The notes beneath the pieces were generated by a model. It saw nothing but the letters and a program-made list of their open reading frames with translations. It had not been told where the DNA came from and ran no database searches. From NCBI GenBank assembly GCA_034430215.1, contig DAOUFE010000007.1, positions 1-64,000 on the forward strand: a stretch of 64,000 nucleotides of DNA, read 5' to 3'. The stretch is from UBA4782 sp034430215 (lineage in GTDB: Bacteria > Chloroflexota > Anaerolineae > Anaerolineales > Anaerolineaceae). The position numbers and the translations under genes are program-made. Below, piece after piece: positions 18,088 to 27,142 of this stretch; position 1 is the stretch's first letter, and every line of letters starts with the position of its first letter.

Positions 18088-19926
18088 GTGAACGCTCTGG
18101 CTGGTTTTTCATTAGTGATTCTGTTGGTTGGTGTTGTTATTCAGTTAGTATTTGGAAGATTTATTGCAGCAAGGGGGAAAGGTTGGTTGGCATTTCTCTT
18201 CGGAATTCTTTCTCTTGCAGGAATAATTGCTCTGATGCCAACCATCATTCAAGGGAAGACGATCGAACTATCATTGATCCCCTGGCAGGCTGAATCATCC
18301 TTTAGCCTCTATTTTGATGGATTGAGCTGCCTGTTTGCATTGATGGCTACAGGTATTGGCAGCGCAATTCTCTTTTATTGTATCGATTACATGAAGCATG
18401 AAGAAGGCACAACTCGCTTCTATGCATTCATGTTGACCTTTATTGCTGGTTTAGTTGGCCTGGTTTCTTCGCAAAACCTGTTAATGGTTTATCTTTGTTG
18501 GGAAGTGATTGGGCTTTGCTCTTACTTTTTAGTTGGATTCTGGTATCGAAATAATGCTGCAGTAACAGGTGCGCGTAAAGTTTTAGTAATGACGCATATT
18601 CCAGGTTATGCGCTCTTGATTGGTATTCTGTTGCTTTACCATGGTTCAGGAACCCTGGTTTGGACAGACCCTGCTTTAGCAGCCCAGTTCAGTACAGGGA
18701 TTTTCATCCTCTTTTTGATCGCTGCCATGGCAAAATCAGTCATGTTCCCACTCCATACCTGGATCCCTGAAGCCATGAATGCTCCAACCCCTGTCTCTGC
18801 ATTGCTTCATTCGGCATGTTATGTTAAAGCAGGTGTTTATCTGGTTGCTCGAATGTATTCGATCACTGGCTGGCAGCCTTCATGGAATGTAATTCTCATG
18901 GCAATAGGTTGTGTAACCATGATCGTTGGTGCACTGTATGCCATGATCCAGACAGATATGAAGCGTCTGCTGGCGTTTTCGACTATCAGCCAGTTGGGAT
19001 ATATTCTGACAGCTTTTGGAATTGGTACTCCCTTGGGTATCCTGGCTGGTGCTTTTTATGTTTTCAGCCATGGTTTGTTCAAAGGAACATTATTTTTATG
19101 TGCAGGAGCAGTACAACATGCTACCGGCACAAAAGATATGCGACTGCTCGGTGGTCTGGCACAGAAGATGCCCGGAACAACCCTCGTCTGGTTGGTTGCA
19201 GCCGCAGCGATCATTGGTGTTCCTTTTACGAATGGTTTTGTTGCCAAGTGGTTGCTCTACGATGCCGCACTCCAATCGGATGCATGGGTGGTCGTGATCA
19301 TAGCCTGGCTTGTTTCCACCTTCACTGCTTTCTATATTCTTAAAGCAACCGTAGGGGTTTTCTTCGGTGAAGAAAATCCATCAATCAGTGGGAATGAAAT
19401 TAAAGATGCTTCACCCCGTATGCTGGCCGGGATGGGTGTTCTGGCTATCGCCTGTCTGTTCTTTGGCTGTGTCCCGCAGGCATTAATCAAGTGGATCGTT
19501 GAACCAGCAACCCTTGCGATGAAAACCTCAGTACCCACCACAGTTTCTTTCCTTGGTTTTCAGTTAACCAATACAGGAGCCCCTGTCACTGCTGGTGCAA
19601 TCCTGACAATTTCTGCACTTTTGATCGTCCTGGTGATTTTTGCGCTTCGTAAACCATCTCCTAAAGGTGTATCTTCTTTCACTGGCGGTGATCCTCTCCC
19701 AGAGGGAAATACACTCAATGTTATTGATTTTTCTGAATTCGCGGGTGATGCTTTCGCCCCGGCGATCAAAGCCACTAATCCCGATCCAGTCTATCTTTGG
19801 ATCTGGCAGGCAATATATTGGTTTGCACAAAAAGTTAAACTGATTTCCGAAACACTGGAGAAAAAATTGGTTTTCTTGTTGATCGCGGCGATTGTCATCA
19901 TTTCTGCAATCGTCCTTTGGATTTAA
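18088..19926 (+). CDS. Group 4 hydrogenase antiporter-like subunit, NuoL/EchA type
   Basis: Large ion-translocating membrane subunit, 612 residues, about 14-16 transmembrane helices. Channel residues known in NuoL/Mrp proteins are present: Glu in LMVYLCWEVIGLCSYF, Lys in AKSVMFPLHTWIPEAM, the APTPVSALLHSACYVKAGVY segment, and QTDMKRLLAFSTISQLGY. It should pump protons or sodium when the hydrogenase module transfers electrons. The start is GTG 18088, preceded by GAGGAG six to eleven bases upstream, inside the end of the moaD-like gene. The C-terminal part (after about 520) holds a long amphipathic stretch and a final helix, resembling the lateral helix of NuoL. Confidence 0.92.
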   Translation: MNALAGFSLVILLVGVVIQLVFGRFIAARGKGWLAFLFGILSLAGIIALMPTIIQGKTIELSLIPWQAESSFSLYFDGLSCLFALMATGIGSAILFYCIDYMKHEEGTTRFYAFMLTFIAGLVGLVSSQNLLMVYLCWEVIGLCSYFLVGFWYRNNAAVTGARKVLVMTHIPGYALLIGILLLYHGSGTLVWTDPALAAQFSTGIFILFLIAAMAKSVMFPLHTWIPEAMNAPTPVSALLHSACYVKAGVYLVARMYSITGWQPSWNVILMAIGCVTMIVGALYAMIQTDMKRLLAFSTISQLGYILTAFGIGTPLGILAGAFYVFSHGLFKGTLFLCAGAVQHATGTKDMRLLGGLAQKMPGTTLVWLVAAAAIIGVPFTNGFVAKWLLYDAALQSDAWVVVIIAWLVSTFTAFYILKATVGVFFGEENPSISGNEIKDASPRMLAGMGVLAIACLFFGCVPQALIKWIVEPATLAMKTSVPTTVSFLGFQLTNTGAPVTAGAILTISALLIVLVIFALRKPSPKGVSSFTGGDPLPEGNTLNVIDFSEFAGDAFAPAIKATNPDPVYLWIWQAIYWFAQKVKLISETLEKKLVFLLIAAIVIISAIVLWI

Positions 19927-19939
19927 TCGGAGGCTGAAA

Positions 19940-21112
19940 ATGGCATTATTAGATTACACAGGTTTTGATTGGAGAATAGCCTTTACAGCCGTTACGATTC
20001 TGATTTTCCTGGCTGCAGAGATTTATTCACACTATATTCCCCAGGGGAAAAGATTCCCGTTGGGATGTCTTATTATTGCTATTCTGGTTATTGCTGCTCT
20101 ATGGCTCACCGGAGAAATCACTCGAACAATTTTATTAGACGTAGCCGCTCTTGTTTTGGTAATAATGGTATGGTCACAGGATAAACACGCAGGAAAGCTC
20201 TTCTTGATAGCAGCGCTTCTAGGTTCAATCTTGTTGGCAGCTGGTATGGCTCTGGGCGGATTATTTTCTGAAACTGCAGCCCAACCTGCGGGTTTATTAT
20301 CAAAAGTGGTGATCTGTCTCATTCTCGTTGGATTTTCTTTTAAATTGGCAGTGATCCCATTTTCCTTCTGGTTAGCTCCATTGAGTGAACGCACCTCACC
20401 CATGACAGCGGTGATGGTGATCTCCTTATTGGATATGTCAGAGTTTGGTTCACTTATCTCACTCCGCATCACTGCCCCCTGGATTTTTGGCAGTATTCAA
20501 TGGGTGTGGATCACTTTTGCATTACTGAGCATGTTTGGCGGTGCTTTACTGGCACTGGCACAAAAGAATGTTCGGCGGATGCTGGCTTTTTCCACCATTG
20601 ATGATATGGGGTACCTGCTACTTGGTCTGGCAGCTGGAACGGTAGGAGGTGTTCTGGGAGCAGCCATTGGTGCTATTTCGCATGCCCTTTGCAAATTCTT
20701 ATTGTTTGGTTCTATCGGCGTTGCAGAAAATGATCTTGATCACCCTGTCACTACTGAAGACCGTGGATTAGCCAGTCAACATCCAGTTTCTGGAGCAGCT
20801 TTCATTGCTGGGTCTCTGGGTATGATCGGTGTTCCCCCTCTTCTGGGTTTTCTGGGAAGATGGCGGCTCTACAACAGTGGCATCGAAGCGGGCGGAATTG
20901 GTCTGGTGATCGCTATGGCAGTAGCTACTGCTTTGGCTATTCTTTACTATGTTCGAGTAATCCATAAAGTCTGGCTTGGGCAAGGTTATGAGAATTCTAC
21001 GCCAACTCAAAACAGGTTTCTTTGGATCAAAGTTACATTTATTATCGTGATTGTGCTGATGATAGTTGCCACCCTTTACCCTGCGATCCTACCAGGAATG
21101 GGTGGGAGGTAA
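19940..21112 (+). CDS. Group 4 hydrogenase antiporter-like subunit, NuoN/MrpD type
   Basis: Second antiporter-like membrane subunit, 390 residues, about eleven transmembrane helices. Conserved segments are FKLAVIPFSFWLAPLSERTSP (with the channel Lys), AQKNVRRMLAFSTIDDMGYLL, ISHALCKFLLFGSIG and GSLGMIGVPPLLGFLGRW. It is shorter than usual NuoN (about 480). ATG 19940 was chosen because TCGGAGG lies just before it; an upstream in-frame start would fall inside the previous gene. Having two antiporter-like subunits makes this hydrogenase larger than the six-subunit Ech enzyme and closer to Hyf-type complexes, which implies capacity for more ions per electron pair. Confidence 0.88.
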   Translation: MALLDYTGFDWRIAFTAVTILIFLAAEIYSHYIPQGKRFPLGCLIIAILVIAALWLTGEITRTILLDVAALVLVIMVWSQDKHAGKLFLIAALLGSILLAAGMALGGLFSETAAQPAGLLSKVVICLILVGFSFKLAVIPFSFWLAPLSERTSPMTAVMVISLLDMSEFGSLISLRITAPWIFGSIQWVWITFALLSMFGGALLALAQKNVRRMLAFSTIDDMGYLLLGLAAGTVGGVLGAAIGAISHALCKFLLFGSIGVAENDLDHPVTTEDRGLASQHPVSGAAFIAGSLGMIGVPPLLGFLGRWRLYNSGIEAGGIGLVIAMAVATALAILYYVRVIHKVWLGQGYENSTPTQNRFLWIKVTFIIVIVLMIVATLYPAILPGMGGR

Positions 21113-21116
21113 TAAG

Positions 21117-21587
21117 ATGAATAGCATTTTTTCAAAATTGATCAACATTTCCAGAAGACGATCTCCTTGGGTATACCGGATTAATGCCGGATCATGCAAT
21201 GGCTGCGATATAGAAGTAGCACCATGTTTCAGTCCCCGGTATGATGGAGAACAAATTGGTGGTTTACTACAGGGTAGCCCCAAACATGCAGATATTCTCC
21301 TTATTTCTGGTCCAATTACTTTACGTGCCAGAGCTATGGTGGAAGATGTCTACAATCAAATCCCCTCGCCTAAAGCGGTGATCGCTCTCGGTTCATGCCC
21401 GGCAAGTGGGAATGTTTTTAGCGGTAGTCCAACGATCATAGGCTCTGCAGAAGCAGTGATACCGGTCGATCTGTATGTTCCTGGCTGTCCGCCCCGCCCT
21501 CAAGCAATTCTGGAAGCTATTCAGACTGCTGCTAAAATGCTCGAGAAGGGCGAAACCCGTTCTCAAAAGGAGGCAAAAAATGACTAG
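21117..21587 (+). CDS. Group 4 [NiFe] hydrogenase small subunit, NuoB/EchC type
   Basis: Peripheral subunit of 156 residues holding the proximal [4Fe-4S] cluster (N2 in complex I). Cysteines appear in GSCNGCDIE (residues 27 and 30), in GSCPASG and in PGCPPRP, the standard NuoB/HycG/EchC pattern. It takes electrons from the ferredoxin-like NuoI-type subunit to the [NiFe] site in the large subunit. ATG 21117 is chosen because GGGAGGTAATAAG precedes it; an upstream in-frame start would overlap the previous gene. Its 3' end overlaps the NuoH-type gene by 8 bases, so translational coupling is likely. Confidence 0.93.
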   Translation: MNSIFSKLINISRRRSPWVYRINAGSCNGCDIEVAPCFSPRYDGEQIGGLLQGSPKHADILLISGPITLRARAMVEDVYNQIPSPKAVIALGSCPASGNVFSGSPTIIGSAEAVIPVDLYVPGCPPRPQAILEAIQTAAKMLEKGETRSQKEAKND

Positions 21588-22491
21588 CTGGTGGTTAAAA
21601 GCCATTTTTTCACTCTTGATTTGGCCGGGATTGTTGACAGGGGCATTGTTTGGTTGGTTCCTGTTGTGGATGAGTCGGAAATTCATTGCTCGGTTACAGG
21701 GACGGCAAGGTCCACCTTTTTACCAGCCATTTTTTGATTTCTGGAAATTAGTCGGTAAAAAGACGATCATCCCCAGGGGAGTGAATCCATTCATTTTCTA
21801 TGCCCTGCCCGTGATCAGTTTGTTATCAGTTGTTTTAGCGCTTGCGCTTTTACCCGTGCCGGGAGGCAGCGCAATTTCCTTCAATGGAGACCTGGTTTTC
21901 CTGATCTATCTGCTCGAAATGCCAGCGCTCATTGATATTATGGCAGGTTATGTTACACGCTCTGTTTATGCCCAGGTGGGGGCTGTGCGAGAAGCGCTCC
22001 TGACAATAGCATACAACTTACCCTTCCTTAGTGCGTTGATCGCCCTGGCATTGCGGTTAAAAACATTTCAGCTTTCTTCCTTCTCTTCAGCATCAATATC
22101 CGTAGCAACGGTATTGGCAGCGTTGGCATTGTTCCTTGCATTACTTGCACAGATGAAGGTGAATCCATTTTCCATCCCAAATGCCGAACAGGAAATTGTT
22201 GCTGGTATCCATGTAGAATATAATGGACTTCCTCTGGCATTGTTCGAACTGACCCATGCATTGGAATTGTCCACCCTGGTTGGATTGATCTCCTGTCTGT
22301 TTATTGGTCCATTCACTTCAATCTGGGTAAAGCTGCTTGTCTTCCTGTTGGTAGCAGCATTGGTGATCATATTGCTGAATGTTGTTGCTGCTGGAACAGC
22401 AAGGTTGAAAATTCAACGCGCTTTTCGTTTCTACTGGACATGGGGTGTTGTTGCAGCTGTAGTTGTATTTATTGCTGCCCTGGTCTTATGA
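21580..22491 (+). CDS. Group 4 hydrogenase membrane subunit, NuoH/EchB/HycD type
   Basis: Membrane anchor that links the hydrogenase arm to the antiporter-like subunits; 303 residues, about eight transmembrane helices. Family features are RLQGRQGPPFYQPFFDFWKL near residue 35-55, YLLEMPALIDIMAGYV, and the PNAEQEIVAGIHVEYNGLPLALFEL stretch (acidic quinone-chamber-like loop) near 205-230. ATG 21580 has AAAGGAGGCAAA upstream; a longer frame reaching back to 21475 only reads through the preceding gene. In HycD/EchB relatives this subunit couples redox-driven conformational change to ion movement. Confidence 0.92.
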   Translation: MTSWWLKAIFSLLIWPGLLTGALFGWFLLWMSRKFIARLQGRQGPPFYQPFFDFWKLVGKKTIIPRGVNPFIFYALPVISLLSVVLALALLPVPGGSAISFNGDLVFLIYLLEMPALIDIMAGYVTRSVYAQVGAVREALLTIAYNLPFLSALIALALRLKTFQLSSFSSASISVATVLAALALFLALLAQMKVNPFSIPNAEQEIVAGIHVEYNGLPLALFELTHALELSTLVGLISCLFIGPFTSIWVKLLVFLLVAALVIILLNVVAAGTARLKIQRAFRFYWTWGVVAAVVVFIAALVL

Positions 22492-22504
22492 TGGGAAGGA
22501 AACC

Positions 22505-23026
22505 ATGAACATTTTTCAGATCATATTTGGAAATCTAACGAAACGTTCGCGCACACGGAAACCCGAAGACAAAGTGCCCTATCCAACTGACTTTAGAGGT
22601 GAGCTGGATCATAAAGCGAAGCAGTGTGTATTATGCGGAACATGTGTTTATGTCTGCTCACCCGGAGCAATTACGATCGAAACCCAGGAAGAAAAGGGGT
22701 TCTGGCATTATGATACTGGACGCTGTACCTTCTGCGGAAGGTGTGTGGAATATTGCCCCACGGATACTTTATCATTCCTGGATCATTCTGCTCCTAATGT
22801 AAATCAACGGGCAGATGAGTTTACAAGCCATGCGATTGAATATCAGCATTGTAAACGCTGTGGTGCAATGATCATCCCCTTGCCATACGAAACCCTGGTA
22901 CGCATCTATCATTCTGAAGAAGCTGCCCAACATGCAGTGCAGGTTCATGAATTATGTGAACGCTGCCGCAGCCGTGTACAAAGCGAGTCAATGAAATCGG
23001 GTATCAGTGGAATGAGAAAGAATTAA
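22505..23026 (+). CDS. Group 4 hydrogenase ferredoxin subunit, NuoI/EchF/HycF type
   Basis: Iron-sulfur subunit of 173 residues. Two [4Fe-4S] motifs, CVLCGTCVYVCSP and CTFCGRCVEYCP, lie between residues 38 and 88. A C-terminal CKRCGAMIIPL and CERCRSR pair (about 115-160) could bind Zn or another metal; HycF-type proteins have a comparable tail. It should accept electrons from reduced ferredoxin, or from the AOR-ferredoxin complex, and pass them to the small subunit. The start at ATG 22505 follows GGAAGGAAACC. Confidence 0.92.
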   Translation: MNIFQIIFGNLTKRSRTRKPEDKVPYPTDFRGELDHKAKQCVLCGTCVYVCSPGAITIETQEEKGFWHYDTGRCTFCGRCVEYCPTDTLSFLDHSAPNVNQRADEFTSHAIEYQHCKRCGAMIIPLPYETLVRIYHSEEAAQHAVQVHELCERCRSRVQSESMKSGISGMRKN

Positions 23027-23042
23027 TGGTGGAGGAAGAATT

Positions 23043-23477
23043 ATGGATGAAGTACTTAAAGAATTAATGGCTATCACCGGGCAAGAAGAACCACAAGAAA
23101 AGATTGATGGTTACTGGTTTACTGCCACTCGCCTTGATCCGGTTGCTATGGCAAAAGCCATGCTGAAAAACCAATTCAGGTTATCTACAGCCTCTGCCAT
23201 AGAACGTGAAGATGGCGAAACAGATATCATTTACCATTTTGTAAAACAAGGTTTGGCTATCAACATTCGCGCTGCAACAAAAGATCAAAAATTGCCATCA
23301 ATCGCAAATGTTTTACCTTCAGCAAACTGGATAGAACGAGAGATCCAGGATCAATTTGCTGTTACTTTTGAAGGGCATCCCGATCCACGTCCTTTAAATC
23401 GACCCAAAGAGATGCCCGTAGGATTTTTCCGAAATGATATTGCGGAAAAAGTAATGAAAGAAAGAGAGGCAAAGTAA
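23043..23477 (+). CDS. Group 4 hydrogenase subunit, NuoC/EchD type
   Basis: Peripheral structural subunit of 144 residues. The signature IEREIQDQFAVTFEGHPDPR near residues 98-117 matches the 30-kDa (NuoC) family motif ExxxxDxFGxxFxGHP. NuoC proteins stabilise the contact between the large subunit and the small subunit and have no cofactor. GGTGGAGGAA lies just before ATG 23043. The gene is separated from the large-subunit gene by one base, so the two are co-translated. Confidence 0.92.
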   Translation: MDEVLKELMAITGQEEPQEKIDGYWFTATRLDPVAMAKAMLKNQFRLSTASAIEREDGETDIIYHFVKQGLAINIRAATKDQKLPSIANVLPSANWIEREIQDQFAVTFEGHPDPRPLNRPKEMPVGFFRNDIAEKVMKEREAK

Positions 23478-23478
23478 A

Positions 23479-24558
23479 ATGCCTTACACCATCCCACTAG
23501 GACCAATTCACCCGGCATTCGAAGAACCGTATAAAGTCACCCTTTCTTGTAAAGGCGAGGTGGTTGAAGATTGTCAGGTAGAAGTTGGTTTCGTAATGCG
23601 CTCCATAGAGCTGCTTGCACAACGCAGAAATTACATTCGTGATATTGTACTGGTTGAACGCGTTTGCGGTATTTGCTCGAACGTACACGCAAGTACCTTT
23701 GCAATGGCAGTGGAAAAGATCGCAGGGTTAGAAGTCCCAGCAAGAGCTCGGTTTATTCGTACTATTATTGCTGAACTTGAACGGTTACACTCTCACTTAT
23801 TATGGGCAGGCATTGGCGCTGAGGATATTGGCTATCATAGTATGTTCATGGAGATTTATTTTCTCCGCGAGCGTGTGATGGATATTTTGGAAGCCATTTC
23901 AGGCAATCGTGTAAATTACGGTATGATTACCCTGGGTGGTGTAACAAGAGATATTGCCGATCCAAAAAGTATTCTTGCCGTTGCCGATGAAGTTCAAAAG
24001 AAACTGGAAAAAGTGGTCATCCCCATTTTTACAAAAGATCCTACCATTATTGACCGTACAAAAGGGATTGGTATTCTAACCAAAGAAGATGCTCTTGCCT
24101 ATGGCACCGTAGGCCCCCTGGCACGGGCATCCGGCATCGAAGAAGATATTCGAGAAAGCTTCCCCTATGCAGCTTATGCCGACCTGGGGTTCAAACGGGT
24201 AACCCTGGATAGTTGTGATGTCATGGCAAGGGTAGTCGTTCGTGCATTGGAAATGCTCGAATCCGTCCGTTTGATCGAAGAAGCATTGAAAAACCTGCCT
24301 GCTGGACCTATTCGCGCAAGTGATGTTCCCTTGGAAATCCCTGTTGGAGAAGCTTCCGCTCGCTCAGAAGCTCCCCGTGGTGAAGTCTTTTATTATGTTG
24401 CATCTGATGGCACCGATACTCCAGCAAGGGTGAAGATACGCACCCCTTCGTTTGTGAATATCCCATCCCTCAAGGCTATGATAAAGGGACAGTACCTTGC
24501 TGATATGCCGTTGATCCAGGCTTCGATCGATCCTTGTTGTTCTTGTACAGACCGGTAG
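23479..24558 (+). CDS. Group 4 [NiFe] hydrogenase large subunit, NuoD/EchE type
   Basis: Catalytic subunit of 359 residues. All four Ni-binding cysteines expected of a hydrogenase are present: Cys63 and Cys66 in ERVCGICSNVH, and Cys353 and Cys356 in DPCCSCTDR. This separates it from complex I NuoD and from Mbs/Mbx-type relatives that lack part of the set. The chain ends directly after DPCCSCTDR, with no C-terminal extension, so the usual maturation protease step may not be needed, as reported for some Ech/CooH-type enzymes. Expected reaction: 2H+ plus reduced ferredoxin to H2, coupled to ion translocation. It is the last gene before a strong terminator; no hyp maturation genes are in the window. 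Confidence 0.94.
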   Translation: MPYTIPLGPIHPAFEEPYKVTLSCKGEVVEDCQVEVGFVMRSIELLAQRRNYIRDIVLVERVCGICSNVHASTFAMAVEKIAGLEVPARARFIRTIIAELERLHSHLLWAGIGAEDIGYHSMFMEIYFLRERVMDILEAISGNRVNYGMITLGGVTRDIADPKSILAVADEVQKKLEKVVIPIFTKDPTIIDRTKGIGILTKEDALAYGTVGPLARASGIEEDIRESFPYAAYADLGFKRVTLDSCDVMARVVVRALEMLESVRLIEEALKNLPAGPIRASDVPLEIPVGEASARSEAPRGEVFYYVASDGTDTPARVKIRTPSFVNIPSLKAMIKGQYLADMPLIQASIDPCCSCTDR

Positions 24559-24590
24559 GAAAAAGAGTTTTCCTGAATGAATCAAAAAAA

Positions 24591-24627
24591 ATGCCTTTGC
24601 AGTTAGAACCTCTGCAAAGGCATTTTT
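24591..24627. terminator. Bidirectional intrinsic terminator after the hydrogenase operon
   Basis: Twelve-base stem ATGCCTTTGCAG (24591-24602) and CTGCAAAGGCAT (24612-24623), preceded by eight A residues and followed by a T-run. It works on both strands, ending the hydrogenase operon (+) and the ABC exporter operon (-). Confidence 0.92.
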
Positions 24628-24665
24628 ATTTTAAGAAATATCACAATATAGAAAAGATATCTTCC

Positions 24666-25859
24666 CTACTCATACTTAAAACGCCATATTCCTATCAGTA
24701 AGAACACGGCAGCAAATGCGAGTAACACACCAGCTTCTGGAAGGATTGCCGCCATACCCTGGCCTCGTAGAACAAGATCGAGTAATCCCTGCATTGCCCA
24801 TCGTGTAGGTAAAATTCTTGTGATCGTTCCTACAACCCTTGGGAACAGCTCGATTGGATACCAACAGCCACCCAACAATGCCATCACCATGCCGATCATA
24901 ATGCTCAAACCAGTTGCTTGTCCTTCAGTTTTGACAAAAGCCCCCAACATGACCCCTAAAGCAGCAGCAGCTATTGCCGATGAGATCAAGATCACGATCA
25001 ACGCGGGGATATTTTGACCCCACTGCAGCTTCATTACCAGAATGCCAAAGCCGATAAGCAGCGCCATCTGTACGAGCGCCCAAAACACCTGCCCCACAAT
25101 GGTTCCAATCAAATAGGTGCTTTTAATGGTAGGAGTTACCAGCACACGCCTTAATGTTCCTTTTTGTCGTTCAAATGCGAACATACCCGAAATACCGATC
25201 AATGGGATAAAAACCCAGGTAATCAATTGCCCCGCAGAAGAATTCGCCTGTGGATCATATTCAATTTCATCACTGGTAGCTGCTAATTGGACATCCATAC
25301 GTTGGGGTGCATTCTTTATTTCTTCTTGAGCCTGCTTCATGGCGGTATTGAAATATGCCTGACGATCTGTTTCAGATGTAAAAGGACGTACCTGTTGTGC
25401 CAGAGCCACGCTGCTTTTGGCAATCTCCACACTGCTGGATATCTTGCTGATGACTGCCTGAACTGCCTGTTCAGATGCAATGGCATTCAAGTTATTGGGT
25501 AATTGGCGGAAATCAATGCTCATTTCCCCTTTAAGCAGGTTCTCTAACGTGAAATCTTCGGGAATAACCAACATGGCAGAGACTTTTCGACCTTCCAGAT
25601 CATCTTCTGCTTCTTCAAGCTCTTTCACATCAGGACGCACCACATCGGAATTTTGAAGCTCACTTATCAACTGTGCAGATAGAGGTGAACCTGCAAGGTC
25701 AGTCACTGCAAGGATGATTCGATTATCCTTTGGAGCACCTGTTCCACCTGCAAGGACAACCGTAAAAATGATCGGCAGGATTAAGAAGAACAACCATTCC
25801 GAAATGCTGGAAAATCGGATGATAGTATCTTTTATAACTATGGCAAGGATTTTTTTCAT
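24666..25859 (-). CDS. ABC-2 type exporter permease (second of pair)
   Basis: Membrane subunit of an ABC exporter, 397 residues. One N-terminal transmembrane helix is followed by a large outside domain (about 45-215) and then five or six helices typical of ABC2_membrane_3/YhaP-DrrB proteins, with a PFTSETDRQ and GTLRRVLVTPTIKSTYLIG segment before the helix bundle. Start ATG 25859 was preferred over a longer frame because GGGAGGAGGGC precedes it. It should pair with the ABC-2 permease encoded just upstream and use the ATPase at 27143-28087. Substrate unknown; relatives export drugs, antibiotics or lipids. Confidence 0.88.
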   Translation of the reverse strand: MKKILAIVIKDTIIRFSSISEWLFFLILPIIFTVVLAGGTGAPKDNRIILAVTDLAGSPLSAQLISELQNSDVVRPDVKELEEAEDDLEGRKVSAMLVIPEDFTLENLLKGEMSIDFRQLPNNLNAIASEQAVQAVISKISSSVEIAKSSVALAQQVRPFTSETDRQAYFNTAMKQAQEEIKNAPQRMDVQLAATSDEIEYDPQANSSAGQLITWVFIPLIGISGMFAFERQKGTLRRVLVTPTIKSTYLIGTIVGQVFWALVQMALLIGFGILVMKLQWGQNIPALIVILISSAIAAAALGVMLGAFVKTEGQATGLSIMIGMVMALLGGCWYPIELFPRVVGTITRILPTRWAMQGLLDLVLRGQGMAAILPEAGVLLAFAAVFLLIGIWRFKYE

Positions 25860-25876
25860 GATCACTGCCCTCCTCC

Positions 25877-27139
25877 CTACGCCTGCATCACATTGCGCCG
25901 ATTGATAACGAAGATAGATATCGCAAACAACACAGCACCCATGATTAGCAATGCGCACAGTGGAGTAACAATATCACCTAATGTGCCACCTGAAGCCAGG
26001 CGCGTAAATCCATCCAGCCCCCAGGCATTTGGCGTGATCTTGCTTACCATTTGAAACCATGTCGGAAAGTTAGCCAGGCTGAAAAAGGAACCACCCAGTA
26101 TTCCAAATAGCAGCATTAAAGCTGAACCTGCAGTTCCCACCTGCCCTGGCGTTTTGGCAAATGCGGTGATGAGCAATCCCCAACCCACTGCTGCGAATAC
26201 AGCAGCCAGTACCAGTAGTAAAACTGCTAAGGGATTCCCCCATTGCAGGTTGAAGAGCAAACCGCTGCTGACTATCAATATCAACATTTGTGCGGTGCCA
26301 GTGAGGAAAGTACCGAACACCTTGCCCCCCAATACTTGATATGATCTGGTAGGAGAAACCAGCAATCGAGGTAAAGTTCCCTGATTCTTTTCACTCAACA
26401 ATGCTCTTCCGCCATTGCTGGTTGTGAACATTAAAAACATTAATGCCATGCCAGGCGCCATATAAGCTAGAACATTAAAATCCTTTGCCTCAGACGTGGT
26501 GGTTTGGTTGTTCAATAAGATCAGATTCTCCGGTTTTTGATTCTCCAACTGGCTCTCTGCCGCAAGCTGCTGTATCAATGCCATATCATTCTGAGCCAAT
26601 ATTCCATTTGCGAATATTTGTGAAAACGCCACTTTCTCGCCTATGCGCACCTTTTCTACTTCCTGGGTGAAACTTTTCACAATACTCTGAATAACCCCAG
26701 AACTTGTGGGCATATTAGGATTACTGTAAATCAGTATTTGCTTGATCTCTCCAGAAGTTTGCCCAGTCAGCATTTCACTTGCTTCTGGAATGATGCTATC
26801 TGTAAATCCTGCAGGAATAACCACCGCTGCGGCAACTTCATCATTATCAACTTGTGCGAGAGCTGTGACAGCCTTATCAACAACCTTCACAGACAATAGA
26901 TCAGCCAGGTCGTCCGATTCGAAAAGCTTCACAAGCTCTTCACCAAGCTGCCCTTCATCTTGATTGACGATCACTACAGGAATGCTGTTAAGCCCAGAGC
27001 TGTTGCCTGAAAAACTTCCTGAGATCAATCCAAGTCCTAGAGTTAACAAGAATGGCGCCAGCAGCATAAAGATCAAAGCAGAGCGATCGCGAAAAGCCAG
27101 GCGAAGGTCTTTCCATCCAATGATCCATAATTTTTTCAT
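25877..27139 (-). CDS. ABC-2 type exporter permease (first of pair)
   Basis: Membrane subunit of 420 residues with the same plan as its neighbour: an N-terminal helix, a large extracytoplasmic domain of about 190 residues, then about five helices. NQGTLPRLLVSPTRSYQVLGGKV is the conserved coupling segment before the bundle. It starts 3 bases after the ATPase gene ends, so it is translationally linked. The two permeases are similar in layout and may form a heterodimer. Substrate cannot be deduced. Confidence 0.88.
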   Translation of the reverse strand: MKKLWIIGWKDLRLAFRDRSALIFMLLAPFLLTLGLGLISGSFSGNSSGLNSIPVVIVNQDEGQLGEELVKLFESDDLADLLSVKVVDKAVTALAQVDNDEVAAAVVIPAGFTDSIIPEASEMLTGQTSGEIKQILIYSNPNMPTSSGVIQSIVKSFTQEVEKVRIGEKVAFSQIFANGILAQNDMALIQQLAAESQLENQKPENLILLNNQTTTSEAKDFNVLAYMAPGMALMFLMFTTSNGGRALLSEKNQGTLPRLLVSPTRSYQVLGGKVFGTFLTGTAQMLILIVSSGLLFNLQWGNPLAVLLLVLAAVFAAVGWGLLITAFAKTPGQVGTAGSALMLLFGILGGSFFSLANFPTWFQMVSKITPNAWGLDGFTRLASGGTLGDIVTPLCALLIMGAVLFAISIFVINRRNVMQA

Positions 27140-27142
27140 GGC

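Noticed and set aside
18088..24558. Respiratory complex I (nuo) operon
   Set aside because: No NuoE/F/G or NuoA/J/K genes, and the large subunit keeps all four nickel cysteines, so a group 4 hydrogenase is the better call.
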